Shown here one piece after another: positions 1 to 5,105 of a stretch of DNA of 6,760 nt. Below the pieces are notes generated by a model. It was not told the origin of the DNA, ran no database searches, and was given only the letters and a program-made list of their open reading frames with translations. Origin of the DNA: CAZTLI01 sp964614375 (GTDB taxonomy: Bacteria > Chloroflexota > Anaerolineae > Aggregatilineales > Phototrophicaceae); the NCBI GenBank assembly GCA_964614375.1, contig CAZTLI010000305.1, forward strand, positions 1 to 6,760. Direction: 5' to 3'. Position 1 is the stretch's first letter. Each line of letters begins with the position of its first letter. The position numbers were made by a program, and so were the translations under genes.

Positions 1-1380
1 GGATAACAGGTCGTTGTAAAATTCACCGAATTCCATTTCGCCCATCGCTTGACCACCACCGCTGATACGGGCATGTTCTTCTTCAGCGGTTTCAAATCCA
101 GCCTCATCAAGGCTGAATCCACGTTCTTCAACAATATCTTTGGTCACCTGTATTGGCAGGCCGAGCGTCGCTTTGAGATAAAAGGCTTTGTCGCCCGGCA
201 GCGTTCCCGCCTCTGGCAGTTGATTCAACATCGTATCCAGTTCTGCCAGACCGCGTTCCATTGTGCGATGGAAACGTTCTTCTTCCAGCGTAATCGTGCG
301 CTTGATGAAATCGGCCTTTTCGACCAGCTCGGTATAGTGCGTGCCCATGACATCAATCACGGCATCAACAACCGGGCCAAGAAACGGTTCATCAAAACCG
401 AGTTTCTTACCAAAACGCGCCGCGCGCCGAATGACCAGACGACAGACCGACTCGCGCCCTTTCGCGCCGGGCAGCACCGCATCGCTGATGAGGAACACCG
501 CCGCCCGCATGTGGTCAGCAATCACACGATACGACACAATATTGGCATCGCGTTCAGCATCGGTGTGTCCGGTCAAACGCTGCGTCGCGTCAATAATCGT
601 CGTAAACAGGTCAGTTTCATAGTTGGATTCGACGCCCTGTACCACACTGAGAATGCGTTCCAACCCCATCCCCGTATCGACACCGGGCGCAGGCAGCGGT
701 TCATCCCACTGACCGGTATGGTGTGGGTCGGCCTGTTTACGGTTGAATTGCATAAAAACCAGATTCCAGATTTCGAGGAAGCGATCATCTTCACGTTGAA
801 GCATCTCGATAATCGAATCCTCACCCATCTCAGGATGATGATCCCAATGGATTTCGCTGGTTGGGCCACATGGCCCTGTTTCCGCCATTTGCCAGAAATT
901 GGTCTTTGGCCCCATCCGCGCCACCCGTTTGGGGTCAACCCCGACATCTTTCACCCAGTGGTTATAGGCTTCATCGTCGTTCTCATAGACGGTAAAGACC
1001 AGACGATCTGGCGGCAGATTATAGACTTTAGTCAACAGGTCATAGGCGAAGCGAATCGCGTCTTTCTTGAAATAATCGCCAAAACTGAAGTTGCCCAGCA
1101 TCTCAAAAAACGTATGATGACGCGGTGAGGGGCCGACTTCTTCGACATCGTTGTGTTTGCCAGAGACGCGCAGGCACTTCTGCGAAGTCGTCGCGCGCGT
1201 ATAATCGCGTTTGTCTGTCCCCAGAAACACATCTTTAAACTGCACCATGCCGGAATTGGCAAAGAGCAGGGTCGGGTCGTTCCCCGGCACAAGTGAAGAG
1301 GAAGGCACTTGTCGGTGGTGCATTTCCTCAAAAAAATCCAAGAATGCCTGTCGCACTTCGGCGCTGGTCATTGTTCCCAT
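1..1380 (-). CDS. alaS: Alanyl-tRNA synthetase, N-terminal 460 residues (cut by window edge)
   Basis: Cytoplasmic class II aminoacyl-tRNA synthetase that joins alanine to tRNA-Ala using ATP. The frame is open without a stop from the start to the window edge, so the 3' part lies outside. Visible landmarks, numbered from the ATG at 1380: an N-terminal catalytic core with the KHNDVEEVG and RHHTFFEMLGNFSFGDYFK blocks typical of AlaRS; GPCGP at 169-173 (followed by TSEI rather than the common CSEI); the class II motif 3 segment VDTGMGLER at 234-242; and the RVIADHMRAAVFLISD block of the tRNA-recognition domain. The linker near 403-409 reads KATLGLP where many AlaRS have YDTYGFP. The editing and C-Ala domains would be beyond the edge. 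Two in-frame ATGs exist, at 1380 and 1371. I chose 1380 because AGAGGA lies about 10 nt upstream of it. It is transcribed divergently from tyrS. Identity is very secure; the exact start is less so. Confidence 0.96.
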   Translation of the reverse strand, partial: MGTMTSAEVRQAFLDFFEEMHHRQVPSSSLVPGNDPTLLFANSGMVQFKDVFLGTDKRDYTRATTSQKCLRVSGKHNDVEEVGPSPRHHTFFEMLGNFSFGDYFKKDAIRFAYDLLTKVYNLPPDRLVFTVYENDDEAYNHWVKDVGVDPKRVARMGPKTNFWQMAETGPCGPTSEIHWDHHPEMGEDSIIEMLQREDDRFLEIWNLVFMQFNRKQADPHHTGQWDEPLPAPGVDTGMGLERILSVVQGVESNYETDLFTTIIDATQRLTGHTDAERDANIVSYRVIADHMRAAVFLISDAVLPGAKGRESVCRLVIRRAARFGKKLGFDEPFLGPVVDAVIDVMGTHYTELVEKADFIKRTITLEEERFHRTMERGLAELDTMLNQLPEAGTLPGDKAFYLKATLGLPIQVTKDIVEERGFSLDEAGFETAEEEHARISGGGQAMGEMEFGEFYNDLLS

Positions 1381-1390
1381 CGGCGGTTTA

Positions 1391-1396
1391 TCCTCT
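1391..1396 (-). promoter_or_regulatory. Ribosome binding site of alaS
   Basis: The minus strand reads AGAGGA here, 10 nt before the ATG at 1380 and 19 nt before the alternative in-frame ATG at 1371. The spacing favours the upstream start, giving an N-terminus of MGTMTSAEV. The difference is only three residues, so either start could be used. Confidence 0.5.
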
Positions 1397-1425
1397 TGGC
1401 GCTCGATTAATTGTTGGCCTATAAT
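1396..1425 (+). promoter_or_regulatory. Candidate distal tyrS promoter
   Basis: TTGGCG at 1396-1401 is followed after 18 nt by a perfect TATAAT at 1420-1425. Only the first three bases of the -35 match TTGACA. A transcript from here would carry a leader of about 145 nt before tyrS. The element overlaps the alaS leader on the other strand, so it may be incidental. Confidence 0.3.
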
Positions 1426-1484
1426 GGTTCACAAAGGTTTAAATCATAACCGAAGTATACCATAATTCCCAAAATTATAGCCAA
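1414..1484. repeat. Imperfect inverted repeat TTGGC(C)TATAAT in the alaS-tyrS control region
   Basis: TTGGCCTATAAT at 1414-1425 is mirrored by ATTATAGCCAA at 1474-1484, differing by a single extra C. Each arm contains a perfect TATAAT, one reading rightward and one leftward. The arms interleave with the 12-bp repeat at 1453-1526. Confidence 0.6.
1454..1484 (-). promoter_or_regulatory. Candidate alaS promoter elements (two -10 boxes)
   Basis: On the minus strand there is a perfect TATAAT at 1479-1474, preceded by TTGGC, and 14 nt further downstream an extended -10 (TGGTATACT, 1462-1454). Neither has a strong -35. The best candidates are TTGTTC at 1503-1498 for the first (18 nt spacer) and TTGGCT at 1484-1479 for the second (19 nt spacer). 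Transcription would start near 1467 or 1447 and give a leader of roughly 65-90 nt. These are read by eye against the sigma-70 consensus; they could be alternative promoters or only one could be real. Confidence 0.45.
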
Positions 1485-1486
1485 TA

Positions 1487-1534
1487 GCGCGCAACCTGAA
1501 CAAGGGCGCATCGCTATGGTATACTTGCGCGCAA
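1487..1534 (+). repeat. Direct repeat GCGCGCAA, 40 bp apart
   Basis: GCGCGCAA occurs at 1487-1494 and 1527-1534, flanking the proximal tyrS promoter. The second copy is part of the palindrome TTGCGCGCAA (1525-1534), immediately after the -10. It is eight bases long, so chance is possible. The position around the promoter is what makes it worth marking. Confidence 0.4.
1497..1525 (+). promoter_or_regulatory. Candidate proximal tyrS promoter with extended -10
   Basis: The -10 is TATACT (1520-1525) with TGG directly before it, fitting the extended -10 form TGnTATAAT. TGAACA at 1497-1502 lies 17 nt upstream and matches the -35 consensus at four of six positions. The start would be near 1532, giving a leader of about 45 nt. 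The leader has no T-box or obvious attenuator. This is the best-placed promoter for tyrS. Confidence 0.5.
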
Positions 1535-1543
1535 TTATCCACA
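1535..1543 (+). promoter_or_regulatory. Consensus DnaA box TTATCCACA
   Basis: A perfect nine-base DnaA box lies just downstream of the proximal tyrS -10 and 32 bases before the tyrS start codon. I see no second consensus box nearby, no AT-rich unwinding element and no origin-associated gene, so this is not an origin. A perfect nine-mer is expected by chance about once per hundred kilobases or so. Regulation of tyrS by DnaA is only a possibility. Confidence 0.35.
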
Positions 1544-1575
1544 CATACATCTGGCAGCAGTAACAGGATTAACCC

Positions 1576-2817
1576 ATGCCCACAATTGATGAACAGGTTG
1601 ATGTTTTGATGTCCGGCGCAGAATATGGCGACCCGGAAATAAAAGAAAATATGCGACGTGACCTGCGCGCACGTCTTATTGAAGCGGAAAAAGAAGGCCG
1701 CCCCCTGCGCGTCTACTGTGGATATGACCCGCGCACAGCAGATTTACATCTTGGGCATACTATCACGATGCGGAAATTGCGGCAATTTCAGGAATTCGGG
1801 CACGATGTCACCTTCCTGATCGGCACATTTACCAGCCTGATTGGTGACCCGTCTGACAAAGACACAGCCCGTGACCAGCTCAGCGCCGAGCAGGTCGAGG
1901 AAAATGCCCGCACCTATGCGGAACAGGCCTTCAAAATTCTTGACCGGAACAAGACGAAGGTCAAGCATAACCATATATGGCTTCAGGAGTTGAACTTTGC
2001 CGATCTCATTAATCTGGCGAGCAATTTCACCGTACAACAGTTCCTCGCGCGCGACAACTTCAGCAAACGCATGGATGCCGGCGAAGCCATCTATCTGCAT
2101 GAATTCTTCTATGCGCTGATGCAAGCCTATGATGCTGTCGCACAGGAAGCGGATGTGCAGGTCGGTGGTCAAGACCAGTTGTTCAATATCCTCGTCGCGG
2201 GACGCAAATTACAACAGGGGTTAGGTCAGAAACCGCAAATTGCCATCATCATGGGCGAAAGTCTACCCGGTACAGATGGTGACATCAAAATGAGTAAAAG
2301 TTTGGGCAATCACATTCCGTTATTGTCTGAACCCTGGGATATGTTCGGCAAGGTGATGAGCGTCCCGGACAGGGCCATGCCCATATTTCACAAACTGATT
2401 CTCGGTTGGCAGCAAAATCAACTGGATGAATTGGAACGGGGTCTGGCATCAGGCAAGCTGCATCCTGCCGAAGTGAAAATGAATCTCGCGCGTGAAATCG
2501 TGAGCATCTTCCACAGTCCAGCAGACGCCGAAGCCGCGCAAAAACGCTGGGATGAGGTCTATCGCAATAAGGATGGCAGCGGTATCCCTGATGACATTCC
2601 CGAAGCGACTCTGACTGACGATGAGCGTGTGTTGGACATTCTGAGACGACTGCACATGGTTGGCAGTGGGCGCGAAGCCAAAGACCTTATGAAAAATGGC
2701 GGAATCCGGCTCGATGGTGAACAAGTCGATGACCCACAGTTGACCATCCGCCCGTCTATGCTGCCCGTTGTCTTGCAAGTCGGCAAACGCAAATTTGTGC
2801 GGCTGAAATCACAGTAA
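1576..2817 (+). CDS. tyrS: Tyrosyl-tRNA synthetase
   Basis: Class I aminoacyl-tRNA synthetase that activates tyrosine with ATP and loads it onto tRNA-Tyr in the cytoplasm. The 413-residue length is normal for bacterial TyrRS. The Rossmann catalytic domain carries the HIGH signature as HLGH at 58-61 and the KMSKS signature intact at 238-242. The tyrosine-pocket block (EFFYALMQAYD about 176-186, then VQVGGQDQ 194-201) is well conserved. The C-terminal end, about 348-410, looks like an S4 RNA-binding domain (AKDLMKNGGIRLDGEQV, ending with a basic strand). The ATG at 1576 is supported by AGGA seven bases upstream. It is transcribed divergently from alaS and ends 23 bp before a terminator hairpin. 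No truncation or odd residue was seen. The KFGTS-type versus KMSKS-type distinction places it with the TyrZ-like branch, which is my inference. Confidence 0.97.
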   Translation: MPTIDEQVDVLMSGAEYGDPEIKENMRRDLRARLIEAEKEGRPLRVYCGYDPRTADLHLGHTITMRKLRQFQEFGHDVTFLIGTFTSLIGDPSDKDTARDQLSAEQVEENARTYAEQAFKILDRNKTKVKHNHIWLQELNFADLINLASNFTVQQFLARDNFSKRMDAGEAIYLHEFFYALMQAYDAVAQEADVQVGGQDQLFNILVAGRKLQQGLGQKPQIAIIMGESLPGTDGDIKMSKSLGNHIPLLSEPWDMFGKVMSVPDRAMPIFHKLILGWQQNQLDELERGLASGKLHPAEVKMNLAREIVSIFHSPADAEAAQKRWDEVYRNKDGSGIPDDIPEATLTDDERVLDILRRLHMVGSGREAKDLMKNGGIRLDGEQVDDPQLTIRPSMLPVVLQVGKRKFVRLKSQ

Positions 2818-2840
2818 TCCCCCACTACCAAAAACAAAAT

Positions 2841-2870
2841 CAGGCCGCGCAGTCATTGCTGCACGGCCTG
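2841..2870. terminator. Hairpin terminator shared by converging genes
   Basis: CAGGCCG (2841-2847) pairs perfectly with CGGCCTG (2864-2870). Inside, after one mismatch, GCAG pairs with CTGC around a six-base loop. On the minus strand the hairpin is followed by ATTTTGTTTTTGG, a good T-tract for ending the leftward operon. On the plus strand the tail is TTGATTCTCTATC, weaker but usable for tyrS. The position between the two converging stop codons fits a bidirectional terminator. Confidence 0.85.
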
Positions 2871-2897
2871 TTGATTCTCTATCACAACTCGATAGTG

Positions 2898-3119
2898 TTA
2901 AAGAAGCTGCGCGGAGGTATTCCCAGTATCGGCAATCATGCGCTGGAAGATGTCCACCTCAGTACGATACTTAAGCATATCCCTCTTTGGATAGTACCCC
3001 AGAAATTCAAAACTATTATAAATCGTCATCGTCTCTCCGGGTGCGATATAGACATAACCGCTGGTGGTGTGGTCAAACCACAGCATCCAAAGGGGTGTGG
3101 TGTTATTGATAGTCGCCAT
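2898..3119 (-). CDS. Small protein of unknown function, 73 residues
   Basis: I do not recognise this protein. It starts MATINNTTPL and is rich in aromatic and beta-favouring residues in its first half (WMLWF, GYVYIAPGETMTIYNSFEFLGYYP), followed by a charged stretch (KRDMLKYRTEVDIFQRM) and a polar tail. There is no signal peptide, membrane helix or cysteine. The ATG at 3119 is chosen because GGAGG (minus strand, 3128-3124) sits four bases upstream, a strong though close Shine-Dalgarno. The frame stays open back to 3251, but that longer form would overlap the dehydrogenase end and has unconvincing sequence. It is the last gene before the terminator, 91 bp after the dehydrogenase stop, so it may be co-transcribed or driven by a promoter in that AT-rich gap. 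The case for a real gene rests on the ribosome site, the terminator and the protein-like composition. Confidence 0.65.
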   Translation of the reverse strand: MATINNTTPLWMLWFDHTTSGYVYIAPGETMTIYNSFEFLGYYPKRDMLKYRTEVDIFQRMIADTGNTSAQLL

Positions 3120-3123
3120 TGCG

Positions 3124-3128
3124 CCTCC
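3124..3128 (-). promoter_or_regulatory. Shine-Dalgarno deciding the start of the 73-residue gene
   Basis: The minus strand reads GGAGG, four bases before the ATG at 3119. The spacing is shorter than ideal but the match to the anti-Shine-Dalgarno is perfect, and no similarly good site precedes the more upstream in-frame starts. Confidence 0.55.
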
Positions 3129-3210
3129 ATTCTGCTTGTCTCTATTGTCACTGATAATCATTAGAATGGTGTCAGTAATATGTATGAGAAAGATAGGCAG
3201 GTAATGTGCC

Positions 3211-4212
3211 TCAGCTGTCAATGAGCAGCACCGCTGCCCCGTCAATCGCACTCGCTTTCACCAATTGTAAGGCGCGATTTGCTTCCGACAGCGGATACGC
3301 CTGCACCTGCGGGTGAATAGGGATTTTGGCAGCGAGCGGCAAAAATTCCTCAGCATCGTGCCGTGTCACGTTGGCGACGCTGCGAATCGTGCGTTCATGC
3401 CACGCTAATTCATACGACATTGCTGGAATCTCTGTCATGTGAATGGCGTTTATACATAATGTGCCCGCTTTCCGAAGATGACCGAGCGCCAGCGGCACAA
3501 TCCATCCGGCAGGCGCAAATATGATCGCGCGGTCTAAGGGATGTGGGGGTGTACCGTTCGCATCACCGACCCACACTGCCCCTAATTCTCGTGCGTGTTG
3601 TTTGTGCGATTCGCCGCGTGTGAACACATAGACTTCGCAGTCCCATTCGCGCGCCACCTGCATACAGATATGGGCACTCGCCCCAAACCCATAAAGTCCC
3701 AATCGCTCCCCCGGTTGCAAGTCTGATAATTTCAAGGAGCGATACCCTACAACACCTGCACACAGCAGAGGTGCGGCTTCCGAATCAGAGAACACATCAG
3801 GAATGGGATAGGCATAACTTTCGCCAACAGTGACATATTCCGCATAACCGCCATGCGCGGTGTAACCTGTGAAGTGCGCCGAGTCGCATAGATTTTCATG
3901 CCCGGAACGACAATATTCGCAATGCCCGCAGCTATCATGCAGCCACGCAATACCCACCCGATCACCGATGCGATGTCTTGTCGCATTTTCACCCACAGCA
4001 TCGACCACACCGACGATTTCATGACCGGGAATCACGGGCAGCATCGGATTTGGCAATTCCCCCTCAATCAGATGCAAATCCGTATGGCAAACGCCACACG
4101 CGCGCACTTTGACTCGGATTTCTCCGGCGGCAGGTTCGGGTTTGTTGAAATCGGTCAATACTAATGACTGTGGATTTACAGGCGCAGGTCGAAGCAGCAG
4201 TTGCGCTTTCAT
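3211..4212 (-). CDS. Zinc-dependent alcohol dehydrogenase (MDR superfamily, adh_fam_2-like)
   Basis: Medium-chain dehydrogenase/reductase expected to interconvert an alcohol and an aldehyde with a nicotinamide cofactor. The 333-residue length is usual. Catalytic zinc ligands are visible as C42 (GVCHTD), H64 with E65 (PGHE) and probably C151 (LLCAGVVGYRSL). The structural zinc lobe has all four cysteines: C95, C98, C101 and C109. The cofactor loop reads GFGASAH at 175-181 instead of GxGxxG, and the end of the second strand is VFTR rather than an acidic residue. Together with IHMTEIPAMSYEL and RSVANVTR this matches my memory of the TIGR02822 'adh_fam_2' group. The lack of an acidic residue hints at NADP(H), which is inference. 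The substrate is unknown. The start at 4212 follows the methyltransferase stop by 20 bp; its ribosome site is weak (GGAAAA). Confidence 0.92.
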   Translation of the reverse strand: MKAQLLLRPAPVNPQSLVLTDFNKPEPAAGEIRVKVRACGVCHTDLHLIEGELPNPMLPVIPGHEIVGVVDAVGENATRHRIGDRVGIAWLHDSCGHCEYCRSGHENLCDSAHFTGYTAHGGYAEYVTVGESYAYPIPDVFSDSEAAPLLCAGVVGYRSLKLSDLQPGERLGLYGFGASAHICMQVAREWDCEVYVFTRGESHKQHARELGAVWVGDANGTPPHPLDRAIIFAPAGWIVPLALGHLRKAGTLCINAIHMTEIPAMSYELAWHERTIRSVANVTRHDAEEFLPLAAKIPIHPQVQAYPLSEANRALQLVKASAIDGAAVLLIDS

Positions 4213-4232
4213 GAGGGATTTTCCAGTACCGT

Positions 4233-5084
4233 TTATCGAGCAGGAGAACAGAGAACATCAACATGATGCAAACGATCGACAGGTTGCCAATCGCATGGTT
4301 GTCGCGCGCCATCGAACGTGAGATATTCAACCGTGTAATCCAGGGCGCTGAGCAGCGACGCCAATTCATCAACAATAACTTGCGGCGTGGAAAACCAGTA
4401 TTCAAAAGCCACGAAGGGACGAAATTGGGTAAGCGACTGTTTCGCGCCGAGCAGCGCCCGACAGTCATTGCCTTCAATATCAAGTTTCATGACATCCAGA
4501 CGCGACCATCCTTGTTGTGCGATGTAGGCATCAATGGTGATCGTTTGCACTTTGACGGTTTGAGCAACATCGCTGACGTGCTGATGATGCAGCGATGACT
4601 TCCCCGGACTGGCAGAGACAAAAAATTCCAGTTCGCCGGCAGAATCATGGACAGCGCACTGAACCACATCCACATGCTGAAACTGATTGAGTGCAATATG
4701 CGCCTGTACCCGGTCAGCCATAATAGGATTGGCTTCAAACGCGGCGACACGTCCATCCGTGCCTGCCCACCGCGCAAATTTCAACCCATAAAAACCGAGA
4801 TTAGCCCCTATATCCATGCAATATGCACCGGGTGGGGTATGGTCGCGCAGCAAAGCGGTCAATGCGGGCTGATAATCGCCTAAAAACAGCAGACTGCGTT
4901 CGGCACTGATACGACTGTCCAACCGCATCTGTATCGCGTCAGGCAGCGTCACCACACCGGAGTATGGAGGTAGAGTGCGATGGGCAATATTGGCAAGACG
5001 AGTCAGGCCGCGAATTGGATGTCTTTTTTGACGTGCCTGAAGTATCCGCGTGATTGCACTCATCGCAGCCATGAATGACGGCAT
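4233..5084 (-). CDS. FkbM-family SAM-dependent methyltransferase
   Basis: Predicted S-adenosylmethionine-dependent O-methyltransferase, 283 residues. Motif I, which binds SAM, is DIGANLGFYG at 91-100. The acidic end of strand 2 is E117 in VAAFEANP. A later block, TITIDAYI (181-188) followed by LDVMKLDIEG (196-205), is the hallmark of FkbM proteins. The N-terminal 80 residues are basic and then variable, with no clear membrane segment. Family members methylate sugars, polyketides or other small molecules; the substrate here cannot be read from the sequence, and there are no glycosyltransferases beside it. The start at 5084 is supported by GAGGG eight bases upstream; ATGs at residues 5 and 8 are alternatives. 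It begins 21 bp after the ATPase stop and ends 20 bp before the dehydrogenase, so it is probably in the same operon. Confidence 0.93.
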   Translation of the reverse strand: MPSFMAAMSAITRILQARQKRHPIRGLTRLANIAHRTLPPYSGVVTLPDAIQMRLDSRISAERSLLFLGDYQPALTALLRDHTPPGAYCMDIGANLGFYGLKFARWAGTDGRVAAFEANPIMADRVQAHIALNQFQHVDVVQCAVHDSAGELEFFVSASPGKSSLHHQHVSDVAQTVKVQTITIDAYIAQQGWSRLDVMKLDIEGNDCRALLGAKQSLTQFRPFVAFEYWFSTPQVIVDELASLLSALDYTVEYLTFDGARQPCDWQPVDRLHHVDVLCSPAR

Positions 5085-5092
5085 TCGAATAT

Positions 5093-5097
5093 CCCTC
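5093..5097 (-). promoter_or_regulatory. Ribosome binding site of the FkbM gene
   Basis: The minus strand reads GAGGG eight bases before the ATG at 5084, which favours this start over the two internal ATGs at residues 5 and 8. Confidence 0.55.
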
Positions 5098-5105
5098 GCC
5101 TGTGC

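Larger units (their letters stand above)
1453..1526. repeat. Perfect 12-bp inverted repeat TATGGTATACTT
   Basis: AAGTATACCATA at 1453-1464 is the exact reverse complement of TATGGTATACTT at 1515-1526, with 50 bases between. Each arm contains an extended -10 (TGGTATACT) pointing away from the other arm, one toward alaS and one toward tyrS. It may simply be the same promoter element used on both strands, or operator half-sites. Confidence 0.7.

Noticed and set aside
49..1128. Long plus-strand open frame of 359 codons
   Set aside because: It lies entirely antisense to alaS, whose minus-strand frame shows unmistakable AlaRS motifs throughout; the plus-strand product resembles no protein family.
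1..1380. alaS as a broken or truncated gene
   Set aside because: The frame is continuous for exactly 460 codons to the window edge; it is incomplete only because the window ends.
1535..1543. Replication origin suggested by the DnaA box
   Set aside because: Only one consensus box, no cluster, no AT-rich unwinding region and no dnaA, dnaN or gidA nearby.
1381..1575. T-box or other tRNA-sensing leader upstream of tyrS
   Set aside because: No T-box AGGGTGGNACCGCG-like antiterminator sequence, no specifier hairpin and no terminator before the ATG were seen.
2856..3164. Plus-strand open frame of 102 codons
   Set aside because: It starts inside the terminator hairpin, has no good ribosome site and runs antisense to the small minus-strand gene, which has a better start and composition.
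3140..3190. Short inverted repeat ACTGA...TCAGT and a CTGACA box upstream of the small gene as operator or promoter
   Set aside because: Five-base arms with a long loop are expected by chance in AT-rich sequence, and no good -10 lies at proper spacing from CTGACA.
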